A stretch of 40,454 nt of DNA from the NCBI GenBank assembly GCA_029265975.1, contig JAJUGN010000014.1:1-40454 (forward strand). Direction: 5' to 3'. Positions within the stretch are counted from its first letter, which is position 1; the number at the start of each line of letters is the position of its first letter. A program made the translations under genes and the position numbers. This document shows positions 15,804-23,783 of this stretch, one piece after another. Under the pieces are notes generated by a model. It had not been told where the DNA came from and searched no databases. It saw nothing but the letters and a program-made list of their open reading frames with translations. Source of the DNA: Clostridiales bacterium. Its GTDB lineage: Bacteria; Bacillota; Clostridia; Oscillospirales; Oscillospiraceae.

Positions 15804-16742
15804 ATGAAAAAATACTGGGCATTTATACTCGCGCTTTTGCTGACTGCGGCTGTATTTTCCGGATGCGCCGAAACTGGAGGCAAGACTGCGTCCTCTCCGG
15901 CGCCGACGCAGAAGGGCGCGGCTATAAAAGTGACGGATATGCTGAACCGCGAGGTATCCCTAAGCGCGCCGGCCACGAAGATAGTAGCCCTGACGCCCGC
16001 GGACTGCGAGATACTTTACGCGCTTGGCGCCGGAGGAGCGATAGTGGGGCGCGGGCAGTACTGCGACTATCCGGAGGCTGTGAAGAAAGTTCCCGCCGTG
16101 CAGTCCGGAAGCAATACGAATGTGGAGCAGATAATCGCCCTCGGTCCGCAGGTGGTCATAATGAGCAAGCTGGCGCAGACGGATGAGCAGATAGCCGCGC
16201 TCGACAAAGCCGGCATCAGGGTGGTCGTCACCACCGCCAAGGACATCCCCGGGACATATACGGCGATCAGGCTCATAGGCGCAGTGACAGGGAAAAGCAG
16301 CGAGGCGGAGAAGCTTGTTTCCGATATGAAAGCGGCTTTTGAGGAGCTTTCTGCCAAAGCGAAGGGAAAATCGGGAAAAACTATTTATCTTGAGGTCGCT
16401 TCGCTGAAAAACGGCCTTTGGGCTGCCGGGAAGGGCACCTTCATGGACGAAATCGCGAACATGATAGGCCTTAAAAACATTTTTTCAGACGTCAGCGGCT
16501 GGTCAAAGGTTTCGCAGGAGCGCGTCATCGAGCGAAGCCCCGACATTATTGCGACTTTTGAGATGACATATACCGAGGGGCAGGATCCGGTGGCGGAAAT
16601 ACTGGGCAGAAAGGGCTGGGAGGGCATAACGGCGATAAAAAACAAGGCTGTGCTCAGCTCCACGTCCAACGAATTGATGAGACCTGGACCCAGGCTTGTG
16701 GACGGAGCGAAGATGCTTTTTGACTTTGCCTACGGCAAATAG
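15804..16742 (+). CDS. btuF: Corrinoid ABC transporter substrate-binding lipoprotein BtuF
   Basis: The 312-residue product starts with a lipoprotein signal (MKKYWAFILALLLTAAVFSGC, lipobox FSGC with Cys20 or nearby), a Ser/Ala/Pro linker, and the two-lobed class III binding protein (DMLNREVSLSAPATKIVALTPADCEILYALG onward, with a linking helix near the middle). Located behind a cobalamin riboswitch and before FecCD-type permease and ATPase genes, it should deliver corrinoids on the outer face of the membrane. GGAGG (15793-15797 region) precedes the ATG. Confidence 0.93.
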   Translation: MKKYWAFILALLLTAAVFSGCAETGGKTASSPAPTQKGAAIKVTDMLNREVSLSAPATKIVALTPADCEILYALGAGGAIVGRGQYCDYPEAVKKVPAVQSGSNTNVEQIIALGPQVVIMSKLAQTDEQIAALDKAGIRVVVTTAKDIPGTYTAIRLIGAVTGKSSEAEKLVSDMKAAFEELSAKAKGKSGKTIYLEVASLKNGLWAAGKGTFMDEIANMIGLKNIFSDVSGWSKVSQERVIERSPDIIATFEMTYTEGQDPVAEILGRKGWEGITAIKNKAVLSSTSNELMRPGPRLVDGAKMLFDFAYGK

Positions 16743-16779
16743 GCGCCCCGCCGCACGCCGGCGGAACAATCAAACAACG

Positions 16780-16802
16780 GGGCGGGCGCTTCTCGCCCGC
16801 CC
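16780..16802 (+). other. GC-rich intercistronic hairpin between btuF and btuC
   Basis: A perfect 9-bp stem GGGCGGGCG/CGCCCGCCC with loop CTTCT, followed by TTAAAATAAGG. It lacks a proper T run, so partial termination or 3'-end protection of the btuF message is more likely than full termination. Either would give more binding protein than permease. Confidence 0.6.
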
Positions 16803-16821
16803 TTAAAATAAGGAAAAACAT

Positions 16822-17853
16822 ATGAAAAAAAGGGACGGCTATTCTCCTGTCGTGCATATCCTGGCCTTTCTTGCGACTCTCGCCGTGCTGCTGATCTGCG
16901 TTTCAGCGGGCAGCGTAGGCGTGCCTCTTAAGGACACGGCTGCGATAATCTGGAATTCCTTGCTGGGGCTGCCCGTACCCGAGGGAATGTCAAAATCCAT
17001 CATATTTTATGTAAGGCTGCCCCGAGTGATATGCTCGGCGCTTATCGGCGCTTCTCTCTCGCTTTGCGGGGCCGCAATGCAGGGTCTGCTCAGAAATCCT
17101 TTGGCCGACGGTTCCACTCTCGGCATCAGCTCCGGAGCCTCGATAGGAGCCGTGCTGGCGCTTGCCTTCGGCTTCAGCATACCCGGACTTGCCGGCGGGG
17201 GAGTGATGCTTACGGCCATAGTTTTCGCGTTCGCATCGCTGACCGTTATACTTACGCTCGCTTACAGCCTGGATTTCTCGCTTTCCACCAACACGATAAT
17301 ACTTATAGGCGTTGTGTTCAGCATGTTTGCAGGCAGCATTGTGAGCCTTGTCATCACTTTCTCGGACGAGCATGTAAAATCTGTCGTCTTCTGGCTTATG
17401 GGTTCTCTGGCGGGGAGCAGCTTCACAAAAGCCGTCACCCTGCTGATTACGCTTGCCGTGTGCGGAGCCGTGGTGCTCCGCTTTTCAAGGGAGCTGAACG
17501 CTTTCGCGATAGGAGAGGACAACGCCAGAAACATAGGGGTCAACGTACGGCTTGTAAAGCAGGTCGTTCTGGTGGCGGTTTCAGTGCTTATAGGCGTTAC
17601 GGTTTCGATAGGCGGCACCATCAACTTCGTGGGGCTTGTCATACCGCACATGACAAGAATGGTGACGGGGCCGAACCATAAAAAGCTGCTGCCCGCCTCA
17701 ATGTTTTCGGGCGCGGTATTCCTCATGCTGGCCGATCTGTTCAGCAGGGTCGTACTCAGCCCCAAGGAGCTCCCGATAGGCGTGGTGACTTCGTTTGCGG
17801 GCTCCATCACCTTCGTATATATATTTTATTGGTCGAGAAAGGGGAGAGCCTGA
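16822..17853 (+). CDS. btuC: Corrinoid ABC transporter permease BtuC (FecCD family)
   Basis: The 343-residue integral membrane protein has the FecCD/BtuC pattern of about ten helices: RLPRVICSALIGASLSLCGAAMQGLLRNPLADGSTLGISSGASIGA (the conserved region after helix 2), AIGEDNARNIGV (the cytoplasmic coupling loop to the ATPase) and GTINFVGLVIPHMTR. It forms the homodimeric translocation path with BtuD. The specific substrate is inferred from the riboswitch and from cbiZ in the same operon. Its TGA overlaps the btuD ATG. Confidence 0.94.
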   Translation: MKKRDGYSPVVHILAFLATLAVLLICVSAGSVGVPLKDTAAIIWNSLLGLPVPEGMSKSIIFYVRLPRVICSALIGASLSLCGAAMQGLLRNPLADGSTLGISSGASIGAVLALAFGFSIPGLAGGGVMLTAIVFAFASLTVILTLAYSLDFSLSTNTIILIGVVFSMFAGSIVSLVITFSDEHVKSVVFWLMGSLAGSSFTKAVTLLITLAVCGAVVLRFSRELNAFAIGEDNARNIGVNVRLVKQVVLVAVSVLIGVTVSIGGTINFVGLVIPHMTRMVTGPNHKKLLPASMFSGAVFLMLADLFSRVVLSPKELPIGVVTSFAGSITFVYIFYWSRKGRA

Positions 17854-18614
17854 TGCTGGAGGCAAGAAACCTCTCCGTGAGATACGGCGAGCTCTCCGTG
17901 CTGGACGATGTCAGCTTCAAGGTAGGAAAGAAAGAGTGGGTCATGATAGCCGGCCCCAACGGAGCGGGAAAAAGCACCATCGTAAACGCCGTTTCGGGCG
18001 GCGCGCCGTATACAGGGACTCTGCTTTTTGAAGGAAAAGACCTGCGCAGGCTGAAGCCCGCGGAGATCGCCAGGCTCATAGGGATTTTGGCGCAAAGCTC
18101 GCACGTCGGATACTCCTTCACGGTCGAGGAGATTGTAAAGCTCGGACGCTACGCCTACTCAAAGAGCGCCTTTTCGGCGCTATCCAAAACGGATGAGGAG
18201 TATATAGAACGGGCTTTGGAGCTTACCGGCCTTCTCGAAATACGCGGGCAGTCGGTGCTTACGCTTTCGGGCGGCGAGCGGCAGAGGGCCTTTCTCGCAC
18301 AGGTCCTGGCTCAGGATCCTGAGCTGCTTATTCTGGACGAGCCGACAAACCATCTCGACCTGCCGTATCAGAAAAGCACCTTCGAGATGATAAAAGCTTG
18401 GATAGAAGAAACGGGAAGGTCCGTTATCTCGGTAGTGCACGACCTGAGCCTTGCCAAGGCTTACGGAACACACGCGCTGCTGATGAACAGGGGGAGGCTC
18501 GTGTCCTCGGGAGCCGTTAAGGAGGTCCTGACAAGGGAAAAGCTGGAATCCGTATACGGAATGGACGTTTACGACTGGCTTTCCTCCATGCTCTCGCAAT
18601 GGCAGGAGGGCTGA
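17853..18614 (+). CDS. btuD: Corrinoid ABC transporter ATP-binding protein BtuD
   Basis: The 253-residue ABC ATPase has Walker A GPNGAGKST (34-42), Q-loop region GILAQSS, signature LTLSGGERQ, Walker B LLILDEPTNHLD and switch His in VVHDLSLA. ATG at 17853 overlaps the btuC stop (TGATG) with GGGGAG upstream; the longer frame starting at 17829 lies inside btuC. It energises BtuC-mediated uptake. Confidence 0.95.
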   Translation: MLEARNLSVRYGELSVLDDVSFKVGKKEWVMIAGPNGAGKSTIVNAVSGGAPYTGTLLFEGKDLRRLKPAEIARLIGILAQSSHVGYSFTVEEIVKLGRYAYSKSAFSALSKTDEEYIERALELTGLLEIRGQSVLTLSGGERQRAFLAQVLAQDPELLILDEPTNHLDLPYQKSTFEMIKAWIEETGRSVISVVHDLSLAKAYGTHALLMNRGRLVSSGAVKEVLTREKLESVYGMDVYDWLSSMLSQWQEG

Positions 18615-18618
18615 TACT

Positions 18619-19665
18619 TTGATCATATACAGCTTCAAAAACGGAGACACGCTGAAAAAATACGGCGAATCGCTGGTCGCCTGCTTCTCGGAGCCCAGAA
18701 AGGTCCTGGGCACGGCGCCTCTCAACGGAGGGAGGCAGGACGGGCTGAAATGGATATTCAACCACGGCGGCGAAATCTCCGGCACTATGAGGGGGCGCAC
18801 TTACGAGGAGCACGTCGCGGCGCTTGCGGAGGAGCTGGGGCTTAATCCCGAATTCGCTTCCGGCATGAGCACGGCGGCGTCCGTGGACAACGCCTCGATA
18901 AGGACGCTGGAGTACGGAGAAGTGAGCGTCACGGCCGTCGTAACGGGAGGGATAGACGAAAACGCCGGCCGCGTAGGCGACAGGGCCCTCTGGCACGAGG
19001 AGGAGGGAAAACCTAAGTTTATAGCTGGCACCATTAATATACTTCTCTTTATTGACGCGGACCTTAGCGAGGGGGCGCTCGCAAGATCGCTGGTAACCTG
19101 CACCGAAGCCAAAACCGCCGCGCTGCAGGAGCTGCTGGTGCCGAGTCTTTACTCAAGCGGCTTGGCGACGGGCTCGGGCACCGACGGGACGATAATCGCA
19201 GCAAACCCGAGTTCTCCTCAAAGGCTTACAGAAGCGGGAAAGCACTTCAAGCTGGGAGAGATGATAGGCAGGGCAGTCATGCCCGCAGTGAAGGAGGCGC
19301 TGTTTCTACAGACAGGGCTTTGCCCGAAGCGGCAGACGGACGTTTTCGCAAGGATGAGCAGATTCGGGATCAGCGAAGCCGCCCTCAGGGAAAGGGCGCT
19401 CGGAAAAGGCGCCGATCGCGGCCGGTTTTCCGAACGTGCGGGACAAATCGCGAAAGACGAGGGGCTGGTATCCCTCTCTTCGCTTTACGCGCACATACTG
19501 GATCAGCTATCCTGGGAAATGCTCGCTGAAAGGGAGGCGCTTCAGGCGGCGGCACAGCTATTAGGGCTGATGGGCATGGATCCGTCAAAGCTCTCTCCGG
19601 GTAAAAACGCTTTTGAGGCGATGGTGGACGCATACGCCGAGGGGCTGCTTTCAAAAATCGAGTAA
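18619..19665 (+). CDS. cbiZ: Adenosylcobinamide amidohydrolase CbiZ with C-terminal extension (TTG start)
   Basis: CbiZ cuts the aminopropanol linker of adenosylcobinamide (or of pseudo-B12 in some bacteria) to give adenosylcobyric acid. Family motifs: MSTAASVDNASI, VTAVVTGGIDENAGRVGD, GTINILLFIDADLSEGALARSLVTCTEAKTAALQEL and ATGSGTDGTIIAAN. The amidohydrolase part ends near residue 230; about 115 further residues (predicted helical, Ala/Glu/Leu-rich, beginning RQTDVFARMSRFG) follow. The TTG start has AGGAGG 9 nt upstream and begins 4 nt after the btuD stop. Together with CbiB-CobU-CobS-CobT it implies lower-loop remodelling of imported corrinoids. Confidence 0.9.
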   Translation: MIIYSFKNGDTLKKYGESLVACFSEPRKVLGTAPLNGGRQDGLKWIFNHGGEISGTMRGRTYEEHVAALAEELGLNPEFASGMSTAASVDNASIRTLEYGEVSVTAVVTGGIDENAGRVGDRALWHEEEGKPKFIAGTINILLFIDADLSEGALARSLVTCTEAKTAALQELLVPSLYSSGLATGSGTDGTIIAANPSSPQRLTEAGKHFKLGEMIGRAVMPAVKEALFLQTGLCPKRQTDVFARMSRFGISEAALRERALGKGADRGRFSERAGQIAKDEGLVSLSSLYAHILDQLSWEMLAEREALQAAAQLLGLMGMDPSKLSPGKNAFEAMVDAYAEGLLSKIE

Positions 19666-19668
19666 ATC

Positions 19669-19700
19669 AAAATGGGCTGCCGTTCTCAGGCAGCCCATTT
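19669..19700 (+). terminator. btu-cbiZ terminator, left copy of duplicated site B
   Basis: A 12-bp perfect stem AAATGGGCTGCC/GGCAGCCCATTT with loop GTTCTCA, starting a few bases after the cbiZ stop. The same 32 bp recur exactly at 19894-19925. Confidence 0.93.
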
Positions 19701-19892
19701 ACAGCTTTTCAAAGAACTTGTTTACAGCAAAAAAGCTTCGCAGAATTTCCGCCGTGAATGGCGGAAAAAAGTCAAATATGTCATTTCCGGCGGCGTGTAC
19801 GTCGGAAATGACACCTCTCATGACGGGCGCGGCAGAGCGGCCGTCATGAAGCCCCCTTGTCAAAAAAGCCCTTTGGGCTTTTTTGAGAGTCT
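19701..19892 (+). mobile_element. 192-bp terminator-nested element, copy B (forward)
   Basis: It is the same length as copy A and about 93% identical by eye. It starts ACAGCTTTTCAAA and ends TTTTTTGAGAGTCT, with the same four hairpins. The loop of the 14-bp terminal hairpin is TTT here (AAA in copy A). It is flanked by exact duplicates of the local terminator and lies between convergent cbiZ and the M16 peptidase gene. Confidence 0.85.
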
Positions 19893-19893
19893 G

Positions 19894-19926
19894 AAAATGG
19901 GCTGCCGTTCTCAGGCAGCCCATTTA
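19894..19926 (-). terminator. Right copy of the duplicated terminator at site B
   Basis: Exact repeat of the 19669-19700 terminator. It abuts the TGA (19929-19927 on the minus strand) of the peptidase gene, so it should terminate the minus-strand transcript. Confidence 0.92.
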
Positions 19927-21180
19927 TCAGAATTTGCAAAGCATGTTCCGGTATTCGCTTTCGGGCCGTATCCTTCCGACGGCTGAAAATCCCAGCTGCT
20001 TCGAGTCGAGCACCCTGTTTGCCAGGCGAAGGAGGTCGTCCTTCGTCACCGCGTCATAGGCGGCGATAGTCTCCTCGGTTTCGGGCACGCGCCCCAAGAC
20101 CAGCTCGCTTCTCGCCATACGGTTCATCCTTGTGTTTGTGGATTCAAGCCCCATAAGTATGTTGGCCTTCACCTGCTCGCGGGAACGCTCAAGCTCAAGT
20201 TCGGAAACGCCTTCCCGGGTTATTTTATGGATTTCTTCAGCGATGGTAAGCAGCGCCTTTTCCTCCGAGTCCTGCGAAAGCGCGAGGGAGATGCAGTAAA
20301 CGCCCGTGTCGTCGTGCGCCGAAAGGAAGCTCCCGACGGAGTAGCAGAGGCCGCGCTTCTCCCGCAGTTCCTGGAACAGCCGAGAAGACATGCCGCCGCC
20401 GAGGATGTTGTTAAGAAGCTGCATCGCGTAACGGTCAGGGTCGAGGTTGCTTACGGAAGGGAAGGAAAGGCATATGTGGTTCTGCTCGATTTTTTTCTTT
20501 TTCGTTACAAAGCAGGGGGAATAGCACGCCGCCGTAAGCCTTGCCTTCCTGTTTTTCGGAAGGACCGAGAACTTTTCGCGCAGGAAGTCAACGTCCTCGT
20601 CCTTGAAGCTGCCCGACATTGCGACGACTATGTCGCCCGAACGGTATTTTCTTTCCATAAAATCGCGGAGGAAAGCGCCGGTCATCTTCTCGAGAGTCTT
20701 CCTTTTGCCAAGTATCGGCCTTGCAAGCGGGGAGCCCCTGTATACGGAGGAGAATAGCTGCTCCACCACAAGGTCCTCCGGGGTGTCCTCATACATGCCG
20801 ATTTCTTCTATTATGACGCCGCGCTCGTTTTTTACGTCCGCCTCGTCGAAGCGCGAACAGAAAAACATGTCGCAGAGGACGTCTATGGCGAGATGGAGAT
20901 GCGTATCCAGCGCCTTTCCGTAGAAGCAGGTGCAGTCCCTTGTCGTGAAGGCGTTGATTTGTCCGCCGATATGGTCCATCTGCTCGGCAAGCTCCGCCGC
21001 GCTGCGGGTCTGCGTGCCCTTGAAGAGCATATGCTCGATAAAATGCGCCGCCCCGTTTTCGGAGGCGGACTCAAAGCGAGAGCCCGTACCGACCCATATT
21101 CCTACTGCTGCTGAGCGGACGTAAGGGATGTTTTCGGAAACTATCCGCACGCCGTTTGGCAGTTTTATCTTATTATACAT
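19927..21180 (-). CDS. M16-family zinc metallopeptidase (pitrilysin/processing peptidase type)
   Basis: The 417-residue protein has the inverted zinc motif HFIEH (residues 46-50) and the downstream Glu in ERGVIIEEI, which together bind zinc and catalyse cleavage, followed by the C-terminal M16 domain with GGGMSSRLFQELREKRGLCYSVGS. This matches the single-chain YmxG/PqqL-like M16B peptidases of Bacillota, cytoplasmic proteases whose natural substrates are poorly known. No signal peptide is seen. It is followed at once by the duplicated terminator. Confidence 0.93.
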   Translation of the reverse strand: MYNKIKLPNGVRIVSENIPYVRSAAVGIWVGTGSRFESASENGAAHFIEHMLFKGTQTRSAAELAEQMDHIGGQINAFTTRDCTCFYGKALDTHLHLAIDVLCDMFFCSRFDEADVKNERGVIIEEIGMYEDTPEDLVVEQLFSSVYRGSPLARPILGKRKTLEKMTGAFLRDFMERKYRSGDIVVAMSGSFKDEDVDFLREKFSVLPKNRKARLTAACYSPCFVTKKKKIEQNHICLSFPSVSNLDPDRYAMQLLNNILGGGMSSRLFQELREKRGLCYSVGSFLSAHDDTGVYCISLALSQDSEEKALLTIAEEIHKITREGVSELELERSREQVKANILMGLESTNTRMNRMARSELVLGRVPETEETIAAYDAVTKDDLLRLANRVLDSKQLGFSAVGRIRPESEYRNMLCKF

Positions 21181-21197
21181 GAAACGCTCCTAAGCTG

Positions 21198-22052
21198 TTA
21201 TTTCTTTAGTATTATCACGGCAATCTGAGGATTATTCAGGAACCTGGGGATGCGCCTGAACGGACCCAGGCCCCTTGAAACGAACATGACGGTCTTGTCC
21301 CTTATGAAAAAGCCTGCGTCGTATTTTGGGAAAAACGACCTGTCGGTGCTCAGGACGCCTCCGACAAAAGGAAGCCTTATTATTCCGCCGTGGCTGTGAC
21401 CCGTCAGAACAAGATCGGCGCCTATCGAGGCGTATGTATCAAGAAGCGTGTTCCTGTGCGCCAATAGCAGGGTATACTTGTCCTTATGCTTACTCCTTAT
21501 TTCACTGAAGAGCTGCTGCGGCGTCTTCTGATCCGCAAAACCGTTAGGGTCGTCGACTCCCGCAAGAATTATGGTGTCATTGTCCCTCGTCAGAGCGATG
21601 TAATCGTTTCTTAGAGCGGTCACACCGCATTCGTCGATGATTTTAAGAAGCTCCACCAGACCTCCCGAGGCCCACTCGTGGTTTCCTGTGACGTAATAAA
21701 CGGGCGCTATCGGGGTAAGGCTCTGGAAGAGGGTCCTTGCCCAGTCGCCTTTTTTCCCGTCCTCAATAAGATCGCCTGTTATTACTATGATGTCGGGCTT
21801 TGCCGATTTTACGGCCGACACAAGCCGCTCGTTGTTTTTCCCGAAGCTTTTCCCGTGGAGGTCGGACAGCTGGACTATTCTGAAGCCGCTAAAGGCCGCA
21901 GGGATTTTTGAGCCCGAAACAGGAAATTCCTCGGTTACGATGCGAGTGTTGCTGTCATACCCCATAAAAACAAAAATCAGAACGAGCAAAACAAATGCTA
22001 TGACGGTCCGCCCTCTGCGCCTGCGGCTTTTCCTTCTGCTGCGGAAATACAT
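21198..22052 (-). CDS. Membrane-anchored metallophosphoesterase (YkuE/YaeI-like)
   Basis: The 284-residue protein has a very basic N-terminus (RSRRKSRRRRGR), one transmembrane segment (about 17-31) and a calcineurin-like phosphoesterase domain: QLSDLHG, ITGDLIEDG, GNHEW, LLAHR and TGHSHGG supply the dimetal ligands. Relatives (YkuE of Bacillus) hydrolyse phosphoesters at the outer face, with lipid A/UDP-diacylglucosamine-like or cell-wall substrates proposed. ATG at 22052 is chosen because GAGG lies 6 nt upstream; the frame is open to 22184 inside the upstream gene. It is cotranscribed with the NYN gene (1-bp gap). Confidence 0.88.
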   Translation of the reverse strand: MYFRSRRKSRRRRGRTVIAFVLLVLIFVFMGYDSNTRIVTEEFPVSGSKIPAAFSGFRIVQLSDLHGKSFGKNNERLVSAVKSAKPDIIVITGDLIEDGKKGDWARTLFQSLTPIAPVYYVTGNHEWASGGLVELLKIIDECGVTALRNDYIALTRDNDTIILAGVDDPNGFADQKTPQQLFSEIRSKHKDKYTLLLAHRNTLLDTYASIGADLVLTGHSHGGIIRLPFVGGVLSTDRSFFPKYDAGFFIRDKTVMFVSRGLGPFRRIPRFLNNPQIAVIILKK

Positions 22053-22053
22053 T

Positions 22054-22821
22054 CTAAACCTCTTTGTCTCTGATGTAGATATGGGTCGTGTTCGTTCCCG
22101 CGACCTGCCGTGCGTCAACCTCAAAACGAGGGATGGAACGGACCAGCGCGGTGAGCTTTGAAAAGCCGTAGTTCCTGGAATCAAAGTCCGGGCGCTTTTT
22201 AATTAGCAGGTTGCCCAGCTCTCCGAGATAGGCCCAGCCGTCCTCGTCCGCTATGTCCGAAACCGAATCCGCGATAAACCTGACCGCGTCCGGGGGCACG
22301 GGCGGGTGCTCGGAAGTTTTCTTCGGAAAGCGGCGGACGCGCTGGCCGTATTTCTCGTCTTCGGGCTCCTGATACTTTGCCCTTATCAGCTCTATATATA
22401 TGAACTTGTCGCAGGACGCTATGAAGGGAGCGGGCGTTTTCTTTTCGCCTATTCCGATCACGCGGAGTCCGGCCTCGCGAAGGCGTATCGCAAGACGCGT
22501 AAAATCGCTGTCGCTGGATACTATCACGAAGCCGTCCACATTTCCGGCGTAAAGGATGTCCATCGCGTCGATAATCATCGCCGAATCCGTGGAATTCTTG
22601 CCGGTCGTATACCCGTACTGCTGGACCGGCGTAATCGCGTTTTCCAGAAGGGACATCTTCCAGGTGCCTATATTCGGGTTTGTCCAGTCGCCGTAAATAC
22701 GCTTTATCGTTGGCGTGCCGTAAATGGCTATCTCCTGCATAATGCTGCCCAGCGCAGTGCGCGGGGCGTTGTCTGCGTCTATCAGAACGGCAAGATTCAA
22801 ATTGCATAGCTCTGTCGCCAA
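22054..22821 (-). CDS. NYN-domain (LabA/DUF88-type) predicted ribonuclease with C-terminal OST-HTH/LOTUS domain
   Basis: The 255-residue protein begins with a PIN-like NYN domain: NLAVLIDADNAP (first acidic site), STDSAMIIDAMDILY and VIVSSDSDFTRLAIRLREAG carry the conserved Asp residues of the metal centre. After a Pro-rich linker (HPPVPP, about 170) comes a LOTUS/OST-HTH winged-helix-like domain (WAYLGELGNLLIKKRPDFDSRNYGFSKLTALVRSI) that binds RNA or partner proteins. The domain pair is known but its bacterial function is not. TTG at 22821 is the start, with GGGAGG 7 nt upstream; no ATG fits. Confidence 0.88.
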   Translation of the reverse strand: MATELCNLNLAVLIDADNAPRTALGSIMQEIAIYGTPTIKRIYGDWTNPNIGTWKMSLLENAITPVQQYGYTTGKNSTDSAMIIDAMDILYAGNVDGFVIVSSDSDFTRLAIRLREAGLRVIGIGEKKTPAPFIASCDKFIYIELIRAKYQEPEDEKYGQRVRRFPKKTSEHPPVPPDAVRFIADSVSDIADEDGWAYLGELGNLLIKKRPDFDSRNYGFSKLTALVRSIPRFEVDARQVAGTNTTHIYIRDKEV

Positions 22822-22853
22822 GATTCTCCCTCCCGATTGAGTAAATATAGATA

Positions 22854-22881
22854 ATTATAACATATTATAGGTATTAAACAA
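22854..22881 (-). promoter_or_regulatory. Promoter of the NYN gene operon
   Basis: On the minus strand TTGTTT (22881-22876), 16-nt spacer, TATAAT (22859-22854). Confidence 0.65.
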
Positions 22882-22920
22882 ACATTTATGATGAAATATT
22901 AGGCCCGAGAAAAGGCGGAC

Positions 22921-22953
22921 GAAAACATCGCCCCGCGCTAAAATCGCGGGGCG
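22921..22953 (-). terminator. Terminator downstream of jag
   Basis: A 9-bp perfect stem CGCCCCGCG/CGCGGGGCG (22929-22953) followed on the minus strand by ATGTTTTC. The T run is modest. The stretch 22954-23104 between it and jag shows nothing further that I can name. Confidence 0.6.
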
Positions 22954-23104
22954 ACGGATAATTGACCAAACGCTTCGATGCGGCGTCCATGATCCAGCCG
23001 CGAAAAGCTTTTTTAGGCCCTGGCCCCATAGAGGCGCAGGAAAAACCGTGTCTTAAAAGCCGACATGTACGGGCGGCTTGAAAAATCGGCGCCGAAAGCC
23101 GCGG

Positions 23105-23770
23105 CTATTTCCTTTTCCTGAAATCCTGGCGGGGACTTTTTGCCTTTCCGTAGGCTATTACCACCTTGCGGTTGGGCTCGGTCCCGACCGAATATGTCGA
23201 AATTCCGTCAACGTCCTGGAGAGCGGTATGGATTATATGCCGCTCATAGGAGTTCATCGGCTCTAAAGTCATGTTTCTGCGGTATTTGAGGACCTTTGCC
23301 GCCGTTTTATGAGCAAGCGCGCCCAGAGCTTCCTCGCGCTTGCTGCGGTAATCCTCCGCGTCGATGTTTATTCTGATATGCTTTGAGGAACCCCTGTTGA
23401 CGGCATAATTTGTGATATGCTGTATGGCGTCGAGAGTTTCCCCTCTGCGTCCGATAAGGGAACCGAGACCTTCGCCTTTCAAATTTACGTTGTAGTTGGA
23501 GTCGTCGACCACGGTTACCTCGGAGACCGCCGACGAACCCATGCGCTTCAGAAGACCGTTTACGAAATCCCTGGTCCTGGAAACGGAATCGTCTTCGGCC
23601 TCATACGAAACGCGAATCCTGGCGGGGGAAGCACCGATGCCCAAAAAGCCGGGCTTTGAACGTTCGAGCAGCTCTACCGAAATCTCGTCGCGTTCCAGGC
23701 CCAAAAGGGCAAGAGCGGCCGATATCGCCTCTTCTTCGGTTTTTCCTGTCGCTTCTATCGATTTCTTCAT
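23105..23770 (-). CDS. jag: RNA-binding protein Jag/KhpB (Jag-N, KH and R3H domains)
   Basis: The 221-residue protein has the Jag-N domain (MKKSIEATGKTEEEAISAALALLGLERDEISVELLERSKPGFLGIG), a KH domain around GEGLGSLIGRRGETLDAIQHITNYAVN (GRRG loop) and an R3H domain with EPMNSYERHIIHTALQD (R-x3-H). KhpB pairs with KhpA as an RNA chaperone that affects cell elongation and division. AAGGAG lies 6 nt before the ATG at 23770. It is the last gene of the rpmH-rnpA-yidD-yidC-jag operon. Confidence 0.95.
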   Translation of the reverse strand: MKKSIEATGKTEEEAISAALALLGLERDEISVELLERSKPGFLGIGASPARIRVSYEAEDDSVSRTRDFVNGLLKRMGSSAVSEVTVVDDSNYNVNLKGEGLGSLIGRRGETLDAIQHITNYAVNRGSSKHIRINIDAEDYRSKREEALGALAHKTAAKVLKYRRNMTLEPMNSYERHIIHTALQDVDGISTYSVGTEPNRKVVIAYGKAKSPRQDFRKRK

Positions 23771-23783
23771 AAGGTTCTCCTTA

